Assembly (NCBI RefSeq): GCF_000526495.1 | Contig: NZ_JAGE01000001.1 | Span: 3,472,501-3,536,500, forward strand | DNA: 64,000 nucleotides | Direction of reading: 5' to 3' | Source of the DNA: Ruminiclostridium josui JCM 17888 | Lineage (GTDB): Bacteria > Bacillota > Clostridia > Acetivibrionales > DSM-1351 | Part shown: piece by piece, positions 12,819 through 22,054 of the stretch | Layout: every line of letters starts with the position of its first letter | How positions within the stretch are numbered: the stretch's first letter is position 1 | Translations under genes and position numbers: made by a program | The notes under the pieces: model-generated | Told to the model about the DNA's origin: nothing | What the model saw: only the letters and a program-made list of their open reading frames with translations | The model's database searches: none

Positions 12819-14162
12819 ATGATTCACAAGTATACTATGTACGATACAAATATAGTCTTGGACGTAAACAGCGGTGCTGTCCATGTATTTGATGATGCTG
12901 CTTATGATGTAGTAGGTTTATATAAGAATGAAACCAGAGAGCAGATAATTGAATTACTATCCGAAAAATACTCAGGACAGGTTATTGAAGATGCCTATGA
13001 GGAAATAGCCGAACTAGAATCCCAAGGTTTGCTTTTTAGTGAGGATTCATATGCTGAAGCTTTAAATAAGTGGGAAAGAAAGCCGGTAGTAAAGGCTTTA
13101 TGTCTACATATTTGTCATGATTGTAACCTAAGGTGCAAATATTGTTTTGCCTCCACAGGAAGTTTTGGCGGGCATAGAACAATGATGGATCTTGAAACAG
13201 GTAAGAAGGCAATAGATTTCTTGATAGAAAAATCTACAGGCAGACGTAATCTGGAAGTGGACTTTTTCGGCGGTGAGCCGCTGATGAACTTCGACGTGGT
13301 AAAAGGTATTGTTGATTATGCCAGAATCAGAGAAAAAGAATCTGGCAAGAATTTCCGATTTACTATTACTACAAATGCTGTATTACTAAATGATGAAATA
13401 AAAGATTATATTAATAAGAATATGCATAATGTAGTTCTCAGTATTGACGGACGCAAGGAAACCAATGATAACATGAGGCCAAGAGTCGATGGCTCAGGAA
13501 CGTATGACAGAATACTTCCTAAAATCCAGGATATGGCTGAATCAAGAAATCAAGATAACTATTATGTAAGAGGTACTTTTACCAGAGCAAATCTTGATTT
13601 TTCTAAAGATGTACTTCATCTGGCAGATCAGGGCTTCAAGCAGATTTCTATAGAGCCTGTTGTTGCAGCAAAGGATTCAGGTTATGACATCCGTGAACAG
13701 GATCTTCCAAAACTTTTTGAAGAGTATGAAAATCTAGCAAGAGAATATGTAAAAAGAGATAGCGAAAAGCGCGGCTTTAATTTCTTCCATTTTATGATTG
13801 ATTTGCAGCAGGGACCCTGTGTCATCAAGAGACTTGGTGGATGTGGTTCAGGTCATGAATATCTGGCAGTTACGCCGGAAGGGGATTTATATCCTTGTCA
13901 TCAGTTTGTGGGAGATGAAAAGTTTAAAATGGGCAATGTTCATGAAGGTGTATTTAATAGTGATTTTCAGAAGGATTTTCAAAAGTCAAATGTATACACC
14001 AAAAAGGACTGCGCTGAATGTTGGGCAAAATTTTATTGCAGTGGCGGATGTGCTGCTAATGCGTACCAGTTTAATAATGATATTAATATTCCATACAAAA
14101 TTGGTTGCGAGCTTGAGAAAAAGAGAGTTGAATGTGCAATCTGGATAAAAACTCAAGAATAG
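12819..14162 (+). CDS. scfB: SCIFF maturase, radical SAM/SPASM protein
   Basis: Installs a cysteine-threonine thioether bridge in SCIFF. The N-terminal ~85 residues are a peptide-recognition-type domain. CNLRCKYC (near residue 105) is the CxxxCxxC motif binding the radical SAM iron-sulfur cluster, followed by FFGGEPL. The C-terminal SPASM region has GPCVIKRLGGCG, YPCHQF, CAECWAKFYCSGGC and a last CELEKKRVEC, enough cysteines for two auxiliary clusters. Length 447 is typical. It is paired with scfA 138 nt upstream. Confidence 0.96.
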   Translation: MIHKYTMYDTNIVLDVNSGAVHVFDDAAYDVVGLYKNETREQIIELLSEKYSGQVIEDAYEEIAELESQGLLFSEDSYAEALNKWERKPVVKALCLHICHDCNLRCKYCFASTGSFGGHRTMMDLETGKKAIDFLIEKSTGRRNLEVDFFGGEPLMNFDVVKGIVDYARIREKESGKNFRFTITTNAVLLNDEIKDYINKNMHNVVLSIDGRKETNDNMRPRVDGSGTYDRILPKIQDMAESRNQDNYYVRGTFTRANLDFSKDVLHLADQGFKQISIEPVVAAKDSGYDIREQDLPKLFEEYENLAREYVKRDSEKRGFNFFHFMIDLQQGPCVIKRLGGCGSGHEYLAVTPEGDLYPCHQFVGDEKFKMGNVHEGVFNSDFQKDFQKSNVYTKKDCAECWAKFYCSGGCAANAYQFNNDINIPYKIGCELEKKRVECAIWIKTQE

Positions 14163-14173
14163 AGGGATTCATT

Positions 14174-14674
14174 GTGATAAAGGATTTTAACAACATCACA
14201 CCTAAAATCCACGAAACTGCGTTTGTTGCACCGAACAGTACAGTTATTGGAGACGTAGTTTTGGGAGAAAATACAACTATCTGGTACAATGCAGTTTTGA
14301 GAGGAGACATCGATAGTATAGTTGTCGGTGATAATACAAATATACAGGAAGGCTGTATATTACATTGCAAGAAAGGCGTTGAAGTGAGGCTGGGCTCACA
14401 TGTAACAATTGGTCACGGAGCAATTTTACACAGCTGTCGAATAGGTAATAATACACTTGTTGGAATGGGAGCTATTGTACTTGACAGCGCAGAAATTGGA
14501 AATAATTGTCTTGTGGCAGCCGGAAGTGTAGTTACACCAAGGACTAAGATACCTGATGGCTGTCTTGTGGCAGGCAGTCCAGCAGAAGTAAAAAGGACAT
14601 TGTCCGAGCAGGAAATTGCTGAAATAAAATGTAATGCAAATGAGTATATCAATTTATTAAAATACTACAAATAA
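14174..14674 (+). CDS. Gamma carbonic anhydrase family (left-handed beta-helix) protein
   Basis: Left-handed beta-helix built of hexapeptide repeats such as STVIGD, TTIWYN and IGHGAI; a trimeric family that includes gamma carbonic anhydrases and YrdA/PaaY-like proteins. Candidate zinc histidines occur in ILHCKKG and IGHGAILHSC. I place the start at GTG 14174 after AGAGGG (166 residues); the longer frame from 14132 would overlap scfB. It follows scfB by 11 nt and is probably co-transcribed. Catalytic activity cannot be judged from sequence. Confidence 0.88.
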   Translation: MIKDFNNITPKIHETAFVAPNSTVIGDVVLGENTTIWYNAVLRGDIDSIVVGDNTNIQEGCILHCKKGVEVRLGSHVTIGHGAILHSCRIGNNTLVGMGAIVLDSAEIGNNCLVAAGSVVTPRTKIPDGCLVAGSPAEVKRTLSEQEIAEIKCNANEYINLLKYYK

Positions 14675-14691
14675 ATATTTTTCAGCAAAAG

Positions 14692-14725
14692 TGAATATCC
14701 TAAAATCACAGGATATTCATTTTAA
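14692..14725 (+). terminator. Terminator after the carbonic anhydrase-like gene
   Basis: TGAATATCC, a 10-nt loop and GGATATTCA form a 9-bp stem followed by a T-rich tail. Confidence 0.75.
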
Positions 14726-14804
14726 ATTTAATATTTCTTACAAAAAGTGGACAAGACATAATTGCTTAATTTGTAAATTTATGTTTAATATTCAGACTTA
14801 TTTA

Positions 14805-14833
14805 TTGACTAGCTTTTTTGTAAGTTATATAAT
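14805..14833 (+). promoter_or_regulatory. Promoter of secD-secF
   Basis: TTGACT, a 17-nt spacer and a perfect TATAAT lie 38 nt before the secD start. Confidence 0.85.
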
Positions 14834-14871
14834 GGCGTAAGTGGATTATAATTTAAGGGGGAATACTACAA

Positions 14872-16200
14872 ATGAGAGGAAGCAACGCGGTTAAATTTTT
14901 CTCGATATTGCTTATCATCGGAATTTTAACCTGGATAGCAGCTTATGGTTCTATCCTAGGCTTTGAAATACCTGGTGTTAAGAATATTAGAACAGGTATT
15001 GATATTCAGGGAGGCGTGGATGCTAGACTTTATGCAGTAACCAAGGATAACAGCAAGGCAAAAGCTGAAGATTTGGATGCTGCAAGAATTATCATAGGTA
15101 AGAGATTGGATTCTAAAAATATCTTTGATAGAGTTATCACTGTAGATAAGGAAAAGGGATATATCCTTGTACAGATACCTCACAAAAAAGGTGAAGCATT
15201 CGATCCACAGAAGTCAATAGAAGAAATTGGTAAAACCGCATTATTAACCTTCCAAGAGGTTGACGAAAGTAAAAAAGATACAAATGGAAATTATCTTCCA
15301 ACCGACAAGATTATTCTTGAAGGTTCAGATGTAAAGGATGCATCTGCTGAAATTGATGCAGAAAATGGTGGATATTGTGTTGCATTGACACTGACATCAG
15401 AAGGTGGTAAGAAGTTTTCAGAAGCAACAGGAAGACTTATTGGTAAACCTATAGCAATTTTTATGGATAATGAATTGATTAGTGCCCCGAACGTTCAAAC
15501 ACAAATTACAGGTACTTCTGCAAGAATTACTTTAGGTGGTACTGCAGGTGATGAACAGAGGGATGAGGCAAAAAATTTAGCAGGACTCATAAAGTCAGGT
15601 TCATTACCATTTAAGTTAGAGGCTAGGCAGGTAAATAATATAAGTCCTACCCTTGGGTCTAACGCGCTTAATGTAAGTATAAATGCATTTATAGTTGCAC
15701 TTATATTGATTTGTTTATTTATGATATTCTACTATAGATTGCCTGGATTAATAGCAAGTATAGCTTTAGTTCTCCACACAGTATTGGAATTACTTGCATT
15801 GTCTTGGACTCATATAATTGTTACTTTGCCGGGTATAGCTGGTCTCATACTGACAGTAGGTATGGCCGTTGATGCCAACGTTATAATATTTGAAAGAATC
15901 AAGGACGAAATTAAAAACGGAAAAACTCTTCATGCTGCAATTGATGTAGGATTTAAGAGAGCATTCTCAGCTGTGCTTGACTCAAATATAACTACTCTTA
16001 TATCTGCTGTAGTTTTGTGGAAATTTGGTACAGGTCCTATACAGAGTTTTGCATATACTCTGGGAATAGGTGTTGTATTAAGCTTCATAACCGCTGTAAC
16101 CGCTTCCAGAATAATGCTGAAGTCGATACAGGATATAGAAGTTGCAAAACACCATTGGTTATATGGCGTAAGCATGAGAGGAGGAAAAGCAAATGGTTAA
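14872..16200 (+). CDS. secD: Protein translocase subunit SecD
   Basis: Membrane protein using proton motive force to complete SecYEG export. It has one N-terminal span, a large outside domain, then five spans in the C-terminal half. Family segments are present: TGIDIQGGVDARL near residue 42, the late VGMAVDANVIIFERIKDE signature (about 327) and AVLDSNITTL. Length 442 fits the Gram-positive form. It overlaps secF by 8 nt, so the two are translationally coupled, and it has its own strong promoter. Confidence 0.96.
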   Translation: MRGSNAVKFFSILLIIGILTWIAAYGSILGFEIPGVKNIRTGIDIQGGVDARLYAVTKDNSKAKAEDLDAARIIIGKRLDSKNIFDRVITVDKEKGYILVQIPHKKGEAFDPQKSIEEIGKTALLTFQEVDESKKDTNGNYLPTDKIILEGSDVKDASAEIDAENGGYCVALTLTSEGGKKFSEATGRLIGKPIAIFMDNELISAPNVQTQITGTSARITLGGTAGDEQRDEAKNLAGLIKSGSLPFKLEARQVNNISPTLGSNALNVSINAFIVALILICLFMIFYYRLPGLIASIALVLHTVLELLALSWTHIIVTLPGIAGLILTVGMAVDANVIIFERIKDEIKNGKTLHAAIDVGFKRAFSAVLDSNITTLISAVVLWKFGTGPIQSFAYTLGIGVVLSFITAVTASRIMLKSIQDIEVAKHHWLYGVSMRGGKANG

Positions 16201-17173
16201 TTTGTATGCTAAGAGATACTACTTTTTTATACTCTCAGCTATAATCATTTTATCAGGTGTTGTTATGTATCTAGTTGAAGGATTCAATCTTGATATTGAG
16301 TTTGAAGGCGGAACAATAATAGAAATGAGAGCAAATGATAAAATGTTTACTGAGGCAAACACTCAGGAGTTGCAGACTAAAATAGAAGATTTTGTTGAGA
16401 AGACAATAAACAAACCTGCAAAGGTTCAGAAATCAACTTCTTATGATGTAAGCGGCACTAACACTAAAGGGTTTGACATAATAACAATCAGTATAGGAAG
16501 TGAAAATACACTTTCAAACGATGAATTGACTAAGGTTGAAGAAGCAGTTGTAAAAGAATTTAAACTTACTGCGAAAGATCCTGTTGTAAGTGAAGAAAGT
16601 GTTGAACCATTCATAGGTAAGGAAATTATGAATAATGGTTTGAAAGCTGTTGCTATAGCTTTTGTATTAATAGTGTTATATGTTTGGTACAGATTCAAAG
16701 CTATGTCAGGATTATCAGCCGGTGTATTTGCAATTGTTGGTGTATTGCATGACTTATTGATAATGCTTTCTGTATATGTTATTTTCCAGATACCGTTGAA
16801 TGAATCATTTATTGCTGCGATACTTACTGTTGTAGGATACTCAATGAATGATACAGTTATAATCTATGACCGTATTAGAGAAAACAACAGATTACTTAGG
16901 AAAGTACCTCTTCCTGAATTAGTAAACGATAGTATAATTCAGACTTTGAACAGATCAATCAACACAGTTGTTACATCATTAATAGCAATAACAACTGTAT
17001 ATGTATTCGCTAAAATAAATGGAATAAATTCAATGGAACAATTCAGCTTCCCATTGATTGTTGGTATTGCAGCTGGATGTTATTCATCTATCTTTATTGC
17101 AAGTCCATTATACGTAATGTGGAAGGAAAGTCAGAAAAAGAAAAAGGTTTCAGGAAAACCTGCAAAAGCTTAA
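16193..17173 (+). CDS. secF: Protein translocase subunit SecF
   Basis: Partner of SecD in the membrane. The first span is followed by FNLDIEFEGGTIIEM, a short outside domain, and five C-terminal spans with VGYSMNDTVIIYDRIREN (about residue 222) and LNRSINTVVTSL. Length 326 is typical. It ends with a lysine-rich tail. Its start lies inside the end of secD. Confidence 0.96.
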   Translation: MVNLYAKRYYFFILSAIIILSGVVMYLVEGFNLDIEFEGGTIIEMRANDKMFTEANTQELQTKIEDFVEKTINKPAKVQKSTSYDVSGTNTKGFDIITISIGSENTLSNDELTKVEEAVVKEFKLTAKDPVVSEESVEPFIGKEIMNNGLKAVAIAFVLIVLYVWYRFKAMSGLSAGVFAIVGVLHDLLIMLSVYVIFQIPLNESFIAAILTVVGYSMNDTVIIYDRIRENNRLLRKVPLPELVNDSIIQTLNRSINTVVTSLIAITTVYVFAKINGINSMEQFSFPLIVGIAAGCYSSIFIASPLYVMWKESQKKKKVSGKPAKA

Positions 17174-17174
17174 T

Positions 17175-17218
17175 AAAAAAGACTGTTGGACATACAATGT
17201 CTGGCAGTCTTTTTTTTT
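17175..17218 (+). terminator. Terminator of secD-secF
   Basis: AAAAAAGACTGTTGGACAT pairs with ATGTCTGGCAGTCTTTTTT, leaving a T-run of nine. Confidence 0.9.
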
Positions 17219-17290
17219 ATACCGTTATTATAAAAAAAGCGGACCTAGCAAAGGGACCCGCAAAGCGGTTATTATAATATGAGGTGAAAT

Positions 17291-17575
17291 TTAAGCCTTT
17301 TTTTTGATAACAATATCAATTACAAATGCTGCTATAAGGAACTCACACAAAACATAAAAGCTGTTAGTTATAAAAGATGTTGCTGTACTATCAAAAATAA
17401 TGCTATAGCTATTACTCATTCTGTTAATTATAAAAAATACCGTGCCTATTATAATTAAGAAAAGTGTAGCCGGAGTGGCATATTTAATCATCTTTTTGGG
17501 TAAATCAGCCATATTACATATAGCTGAACTTAACATACTAAGCTTGGATTTTTTATCTTTCGGATTACTATTCAT
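17291..17575 (-). CDS. Small two-span membrane protein, unknown
   Basis: Not recognised. The 94-residue product has a polar N-terminus, two hydrophobic segments (about residues 35-52 and 68-90) and ends in IVIKKKA, which suggests both termini face the cytoplasm. The ATG at 17575 follows a strong AGGGGGG ribosome site by 6 nt, the main reason to trust it. It runs opposite to its neighbours secF and the DUF6514-like gene. Confidence 0.7.
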   Translation of the reverse strand: MNSNPKDKKSKLSMLSSAICNMADLPKKMIKYATPATLFLIIIGTVFFIINRMSNSYSIIFDSTATSFITNSFYVLCEFLIAAFVIDIVIKKKA

Positions 17576-17858
17576 ATATTACCCCCCTAAAAATTTGACC
17601 TCTGATGATAAAGTTTTATAAGAACATTCATATACTTGGTTTATAAGGTAAAATGCTTTACGTACAAATAAAATAGTAACACTTAAATTTTAGAACATCA
17701 ATGTTAATAATTGATAACAATCCATTATTCGACAAAACATGCGAGCTATGTAACATTTTTATGTAAAGTTGGTCGAATTAGAATAAAACTTTTGTGTAGT
17801 TTAAAATATACCAATATATTATAATTACCATAAGAAGATGCGAAGGAGGAGAGCGGGA
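17576..17858. other. Divergent intergenic region
   Basis: AT-rich region between the minus-strand membrane protein and the plus-strand DUF6514-like gene. It must hold both promoters. I see no clear sigma-A match with correct spacing and no gene. Confidence 0.4.
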
Positions 17859-18149
17859 ATGAGAGATTATGAAACAAATCTTATTTATTCAAAAAAAGTT
17901 GTTGTCTCCGAAGGGAAAGAAAAGGAGTTATATCTCAAGTACTATCTTATCGCAAGCGAAAAGAATAATTCCACTGCTACATATGGTATACAGGTAATTA
18001 TGGAAAATGATAAGGGAGGATTTGAAAAGGCATTTATTCCAGATGTCCTTCCATCCAAAAGAGGCATAAATAACCTCATTTACTTGCTATACTCGAATTC
18101 AGTTACTCCGGTAAGCGTTTATGATGTTATATATGACTGTATTGCATAA
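17859..18149 (+). CDS. DUF6514-like small protein
   Basis: About 96 residues, soluble, no known catalytic motif. The length, the central YYLIASEKNN...YGIQV strand pattern and the ending YLLYSNSVTPVSVYDVI resemble clostridial DUF6514 proteins of unknown function; I am moderately sure. The start is ATG 17859 after AAGGAGGAGA; an in-frame extension to 17838 would put the ribosome site inside the gene. It is monocistronic and followed by a terminator. Confidence 0.7.
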   Translation: MRDYETNLIYSKKVVVSEGKEKELYLKYYLIASEKNNSTATYGIQVIMENDKGGFEKAFIPDVLPSKRGINNLIYLLYSNSVTPVSVYDVIYDCIA

Positions 18150-18176
18150 ATAACATTTAATTTATTTGGATTATAA

Positions 18177-18206
18177 AGTATGTTCTAACAGAACATGCTT
18201 TTTTTG
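18177..18206 (+). terminator. Terminator after the DUF6514-like gene
   Basis: AGTATGTTCT, a 3-nt loop and AGAACATGCT followed by seven T. Confidence 0.85.
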
Positions 18207-18386
18207 TGTGATTTAAGGCTTTAACCATTGAGTTTGTTATTAAAAATATTATTAAAAAAGAAGGATTATTAATAATAATGTCGAACACATATTAAGTGAT
18301 TTTGGCTAGGTTCAAAATAAATTGCAGCAGATATGTCTATAATATTTGCATATGAGTAAAATAAGTAGATAGGAATATTGAGGATA

Positions 18387-20207
18387 ATGGCAAATTTATT
18401 TCCAGACGACCTTATTGAAGAAATAAGGGTAAGTAATGACATTGTCGATGTTATATCAGAATATGTCAAGCTGGAGAAGAAAGGAAAGAATTTTTTTGGT
18501 AAATGTCCTTTTCATAATGAAAAGACAGCATCATTTTCTGTTGAACCTGTAAAACAGATATTTCATTGTTTTGGATGCGGTAAGGGCGGAAACGTAATAC
18601 ACTTTATTATGTCCATTGAAAATCTGGAATTTCCGGAAGCCTTAAGGCTTCTTGCTGATAGAGCTAAAATTCAGATTCCAGATATGACAGAAGGTGTTCG
18701 TAATGACGAAAAAGCCGTATTAAAAAAGGAGATCTTGGACATAAACCTTGAAGCAGCCAGGTTTTTCAGAGATAACCTTAATAATGAAAAGAATACTCTT
18801 CCAAATTCGTACTTAATGAGCAGGAAGATACAGAAACAAACTGTAGCCAAGTTTGGTATAGGTTATGCGGAGGACAGATATGATACACTTTATAGACACT
18901 TAAAGGATAAAGGTTTTAGTGATTCATCAATTTTTAAAAGTGGGCTTGTTATATATAAGGAAGAAAGTGGGAAAATTTACGATAGATTTAGAGGCAGGAT
19001 TATGTTTCCCATATTTGATATTAGAGGAAATGTAATTGCCTTTGGAGGGAGAATTCTTGATTCGTCTCAGCCAAAATACATGAATTCTCCTGAAACAGAA
19101 GTTTATCAGAAAGGTAAACACTTGTATGCCTTGAATTTTGCTAAAAGTGCTTGTTCTAAACAACTGATTTTAACTGAAGGTTACATGGATGTTATATCAT
19201 TACACCAAAGTGGAATAATAAATTCAGTTGCTCCATTAGGAACAGCATTAACAGAAAATCAAGGCAGACTTTTGAAGAAGTACACAGAAGAAATAGTTCT
19301 TTCCTTTGATTCTGATTCAGCTGGCCAGGCGGCTGCATTCAGAAGCCTTGATTTATTAAACGAAATTGGCTGTAATGTTAGGGTTTTGACAATCCCATCA
19401 GGCAAAGACCCTGATGAGTTTATTAAGGCCCATGGAGTTACAGAGTTTAAACGACTTGTTGATAGATCAAAAGGTTTGATTGATTTTAAGCTTGGTTCAT
19501 TAAAGAAAGAAATAGATACTTCTACAAATGAAGGAAAAGTTAGATTTCTTGATAAAGCAGTACTTATATTGGATAAAATTGACAATAATGTAGAAAAAGA
19601 ACTTTATGTAAAAAAATTATCTGACGAGTTGGGTGTAAGTACACAATCCATTTTATCAGAAATGATAAAGCAGCAAAAGGATACAAGAGTAAGTTTTAAA
19701 AAACAAATACCAACTAATAGTAATTTTAGCCGAAATCAAATACGAAAGAGTACAGCTGTAAAAAATCAGGAAGAACGGTTGGTTAGACTGCAATTAATGC
19801 TGTTGGCAACTATATGTCTCGATAATAGTGTATATTTTAACATTAAAGATATTATTGGTTGGGACAGATTTGAATCGGATGAAATAAAAAGTGCATTCGA
19901 TTTTGCAGCGGAGAGAATTGAAAGTAAGGCAGGGATATTAACGGGTGAAATATTAAATAAACTTTCTCCCGGGACGGCAGAAAGTTTTGCAAATATAGTG
20001 CAGTCACAAAGCATATTTGAGGATAATAAAAAAGCGGCTTTGGATATAATTAGAAAGATAGACCTGTTTGGCTTGGAAGAAAGAAAAAATGAAATAATTG
20101 AGCTTAAAAAGAGAAGTGATCTGACAGAAGGAGATGTTGAATTATTAAATCGGGAATTAAGCAGTATTGTATCGAATATAGCTATAATGAAAAAAAAAGG
20201 TTTGTAA
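18387..20207 (+). CDS. dnaG: DNA primase
   Basis: Makes RNA primers at the replication fork. The CHC2 zinc finger (CPFHNEKTASF...HCFGCGKGG, residues about 38-64) is followed by the RNA polymerase domain with GRIMFPI and the toprim motifs LTEGYMDVIS and LSFDSDSAGQAA (about 265-320). The C-terminal DnaB-binding region follows. Length about 606 is normal. ATG 18387 matches the conserved FPDDLIEEIR start; a TTG at 18378 is possible. It lies 25 nt before rpoD, the classic macromolecular-synthesis pair. Confidence 0.96.
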   Translation: MANLFPDDLIEEIRVSNDIVDVISEYVKLEKKGKNFFGKCPFHNEKTASFSVEPVKQIFHCFGCGKGGNVIHFIMSIENLEFPEALRLLADRAKIQIPDMTEGVRNDEKAVLKKEILDINLEAARFFRDNLNNEKNTLPNSYLMSRKIQKQTVAKFGIGYAEDRYDTLYRHLKDKGFSDSSIFKSGLVIYKEESGKIYDRFRGRIMFPIFDIRGNVIAFGGRILDSSQPKYMNSPETEVYQKGKHLYALNFAKSACSKQLILTEGYMDVISLHQSGIINSVAPLGTALTENQGRLLKKYTEEIVLSFDSDSAGQAAAFRSLDLLNEIGCNVRVLTIPSGKDPDEFIKAHGVTEFKRLVDRSKGLIDFKLGSLKKEIDTSTNEGKVRFLDKAVLILDKIDNNVEKELYVKKLSDELGVSTQSILSEMIKQQKDTRVSFKKQIPTNSNFSRNQIRKSTAVKNQEERLVRLQLMLLATICLDNSVYFNIKDIIGWDRFESDEIKSAFDFAAERIESKAGILTGEILNKLSPGTAESFANIVQSQSIFEDNKKAALDIIRKIDLFGLEERKNEIIELKKRSDLTEGDVELLNRELSSIVSNIAIMKKKGL

Positions 20208-20232
20208 TTGAGCTCGAAAGGAGGGGAAATAA

Positions 20233-21312
20233 GTGAAACATAGTCAGGAAAGTAGAAAGGCATTACTAAAAGAACTAATAGATAGAGGCAAGCAAAAGGG
20301 AATGCTAACCTACAAAGAGATTATGGATGCTTTTGAGGAAATCGAGCTTGAGCCTGAGCACATTGAAAAGATATACGAAACCCTTGAGACAATGGGAGTT
20401 GATGTTGTTGGCGATATGGAAGCTGAAATGGAAGAAATTCAGCTTACAGACGAGGAACTTGATATTAGTATTCCAGAGGGTATAAGTATAGATGACCCTG
20501 TGCGTATGTACCTTAAAGAAATAGGTAAAGTCCCCCTTTTATCAGCAGATGAAGAAATTGATCTTGCTCATAGAATGGAAAATGGTGATATAGAAGCAAA
20601 AAGAAGATTAGCAGAGGCTAACTTAAGGCTTGTTGTTAGTATAGCTAAACGGTATGTTGGTAGAGGAATGCAGTTCCTCGACTTGATTCAGGAAGGTAAT
20701 CTTGGATTGATTAAGGCAGTAGAGAAGTTTGATTATAGAAGAGGTTTCAAATTTAGTACCTATGCCACATGGTGGATTAGACAAGCTATCACAAGGGCAA
20801 TTGCCGACCAGGCAAGGACTATACGTATTCCTGTTCATATGGTTGAAACTATCAATAAATTAATCAGGGTATCAAGGCAATTGCTTCAGGAATTGGGTAG
20901 AGAACCACAACCTGATGAAATTGCAAAAGAAATTGGTATGTCTGTGGACAAGGTTCGTGAAATTATGAAAATTTCTCAAGAGCCGGTATCCTTAGAGACT
21001 CCTATAGGAGAAGAGGAAGACAGCCATTTGGGTGACTTTATTCCAGATGATGATGCTCCTGCACCTGCTGAAGCTGCTGCATTTACTTTGCTTAAAGAAC
21101 AGCTTATTGATGTGCTTGATACTTTAACTGCACGTGAAGAGAAGGTATTGAGACTAAGATTTGGTTTGGATGATGGAAGGGCAAGAACTCTTGAAGAAGT
21201 TGGCAAGGAGTTTAACGTAACCAGAGAGCGTATTCGTCAAATAGAGGCAAAGGCCTTGAGAAAATTAAGACATCCAAGTAGAAGTAAAAAGTTAAAGGAT
21301 TATTTAGACTAA
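20233..21312 (+). CDS. rpoD: Primary sigma factor (sigma-A/RpoD)
   Basis: Housekeeping sigma factor. Region 1.2 ([17 protein letters not shown]) at about residue 95, region 2 with [20 protein letters not shown] and [18 protein letters not shown], region 3, and region 4 ([28 protein letters not shown]) are all present. Length 359 fits Firmicutes. The GTG start follows AGGAGGGG. It is co-transcribed with dnaG. Confidence 0.97.
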   Translation: MKHSQESRKALLKELIDRGKQKGMLTYKEIMDAFEEIELEPEHIEKIYETLETMGVDVVGDMEAEMEEIQLTDEELDISIPEGISIDDPVRMYLKEIGKVPLLSADEEIDLAHRMENGDIEAKRRLAEANLRLVVSIAKRYVGRGMQFLDLIQEGNLGLIKAVEKFDYRRGFKFSTYATWWIRQAITRAIADQARTIRIPVHMVETINKLIRVSRQLLQELGREPQPDEIAKEIGMSVDKVREIMKISQEPVSLETPIGEEEDSHLGDFIPDDDAPAPAEAAAFTLLKEQLIDVLDTLTAREEKVLRLRFGLDDGRARTLEEVGKEFNVTRERIRQIEAKALRKLRHPSRSKKLKDYLD

Positions 21313-21318
21313 ACCAGG

Positions 21319-21358
21319 GACCCGCTATCCGATATAAATTCAGGATAGGGGGTTTTTT
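21319..21358 (+). terminator. Terminator of dnaG-rpoD
   Basis: CCCGCTATCC and GGATAGGGGG form a stem with a 12-nt loop, followed by TTTTTT. Confidence 0.85.
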
Positions 21359-21556
21359 GCACTATAATGGCATTATTTAGAAAGTTAAAAATAAAAGCTA
21401 TTATTCGATTGGTTTACTATAAGTTAGAAAAGTGACAATAAACTATTTAAATAGTCTATATATGATTATTTTGGTGTTGACCAGTTTATAGTTCGTAAGT
21501 ATAATAGTGTATGTGCTCGCAAGAGCAAAGCCCTCAAATGAGTGGCATAGAGATAT

Positions 21557-21632
21557 TCCTCAATAGCTCAGTCGGTAGAGCATGCGGCTGTTAACCGCAG
21601 GGTCGTAGGTTCAAGTCCTACTTGAGGAGCCA
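21557..21632 (+). tRNA. tRNA-Asn (GTT)
   Basis: The acceptor stem TCCTCAA pairs with TTGAGGA. The D-arm is GCTCAGTCGGTAGAGC, the anticodon loop CTGTTAA holds GTT, the T-arm is GTAGG TTCAAGT CCTAC, and CCA is encoded. Length 76. Confidence 0.97.
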
Positions 21633-21636
21633 ATTC

Positions 21637-21713
21637 GGGCCTTTAGCTCAGTTGGTTAGAGCAACCGGCTCATAACCGGTTGGTCCGGGGTTCGAGTCCC
21701 TGAAGGCCCACCA
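21637..21713 (+). tRNA. tRNA-Met (CAT), elongator type
   Basis: The acceptor GGGCCTT pairs with AAGGCCC. The anticodon loop CTCATAA holds CAT, the T-loop is TTCGAGT, and CCA is encoded. The first base pair is G-C, so it is not an initiator. A CAT tRNA-Ile read after lysidine modification cannot be excluded from sequence alone. Confidence 0.9.
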
Positions 21714-21714
21714 A

Positions 21715-21751
21715 ATAAAAAGAACACGTCTATACGTGTTCTTTTTATTTT
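21715..21751. terminator. Bidirectional terminator after the tRNAs
   Basis: AAAAAGAACACGT, a short loop and ACGTGTTCTTTTT give a near-perfect stem with A and T runs on both sides. It serves the tRNA pair and the minus-strand small ORF. Confidence 0.88.
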
Positions 21752-21923
21752 ATTTAATTCTGCTAGTATAGTCTGTACTTAACTTTTCGTCCTGTAAATC
21801 AATACTTGTTTTATTTAATGCAGGGTTATTGGGATTAACTCCTAAAATGTCTCTTCCTAAAATAGTACTTGCTATAGGAGCTTCAATATCGTTTACCACG
21901 TTCTTATTCCTAAAAAAGTTCAC
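21750..21923 (-). CDS. Small 57-residue ORF, unknown
   Basis: Not recognised. On the minus strand a GTG at 21923 follows GAGGT at 10 nt and opens a 57-codon frame ending in TAA beside a bidirectional terminator. The product starts VNFFRNKNVVNDIEAP and contains TILGRDILGVNPNNPALN; it is soluble and polar, with no cysteine. A clean ribosome site, a terminator right after the stop and an otherwise empty 330-nt gap support it. The opposite strand here has no gene. Confidence 0.6.
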   Translation of the reverse strand: MNFFRNKNVVNDIEAPIASTILGRDILGVNPNNPALNKTSIDLQDEKLSTDYTSRIK

Positions 21924-22054
21924 AGCAGATACCTCATTTCATATTTTATGCATTGCTTTTAAATCAAACATTGATTATTTATCTTTAGTATGTGTATAAT
22001 TTAATCTGGTAATACAGAAAATGAAGATATTAGTTACAATTTTTGGAGGATGTT

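Noticed and set aside
13798-14148. 116-residue frame inside scfB
   Set aside because: A shifted frame of the SPASM region of scfB; no independent support.
14132-14173. Longer N-terminus of the carbonic anhydrase-like gene
   Set aside because: It overlaps scfB and bypasses a good ribosome site before GTG 14174.
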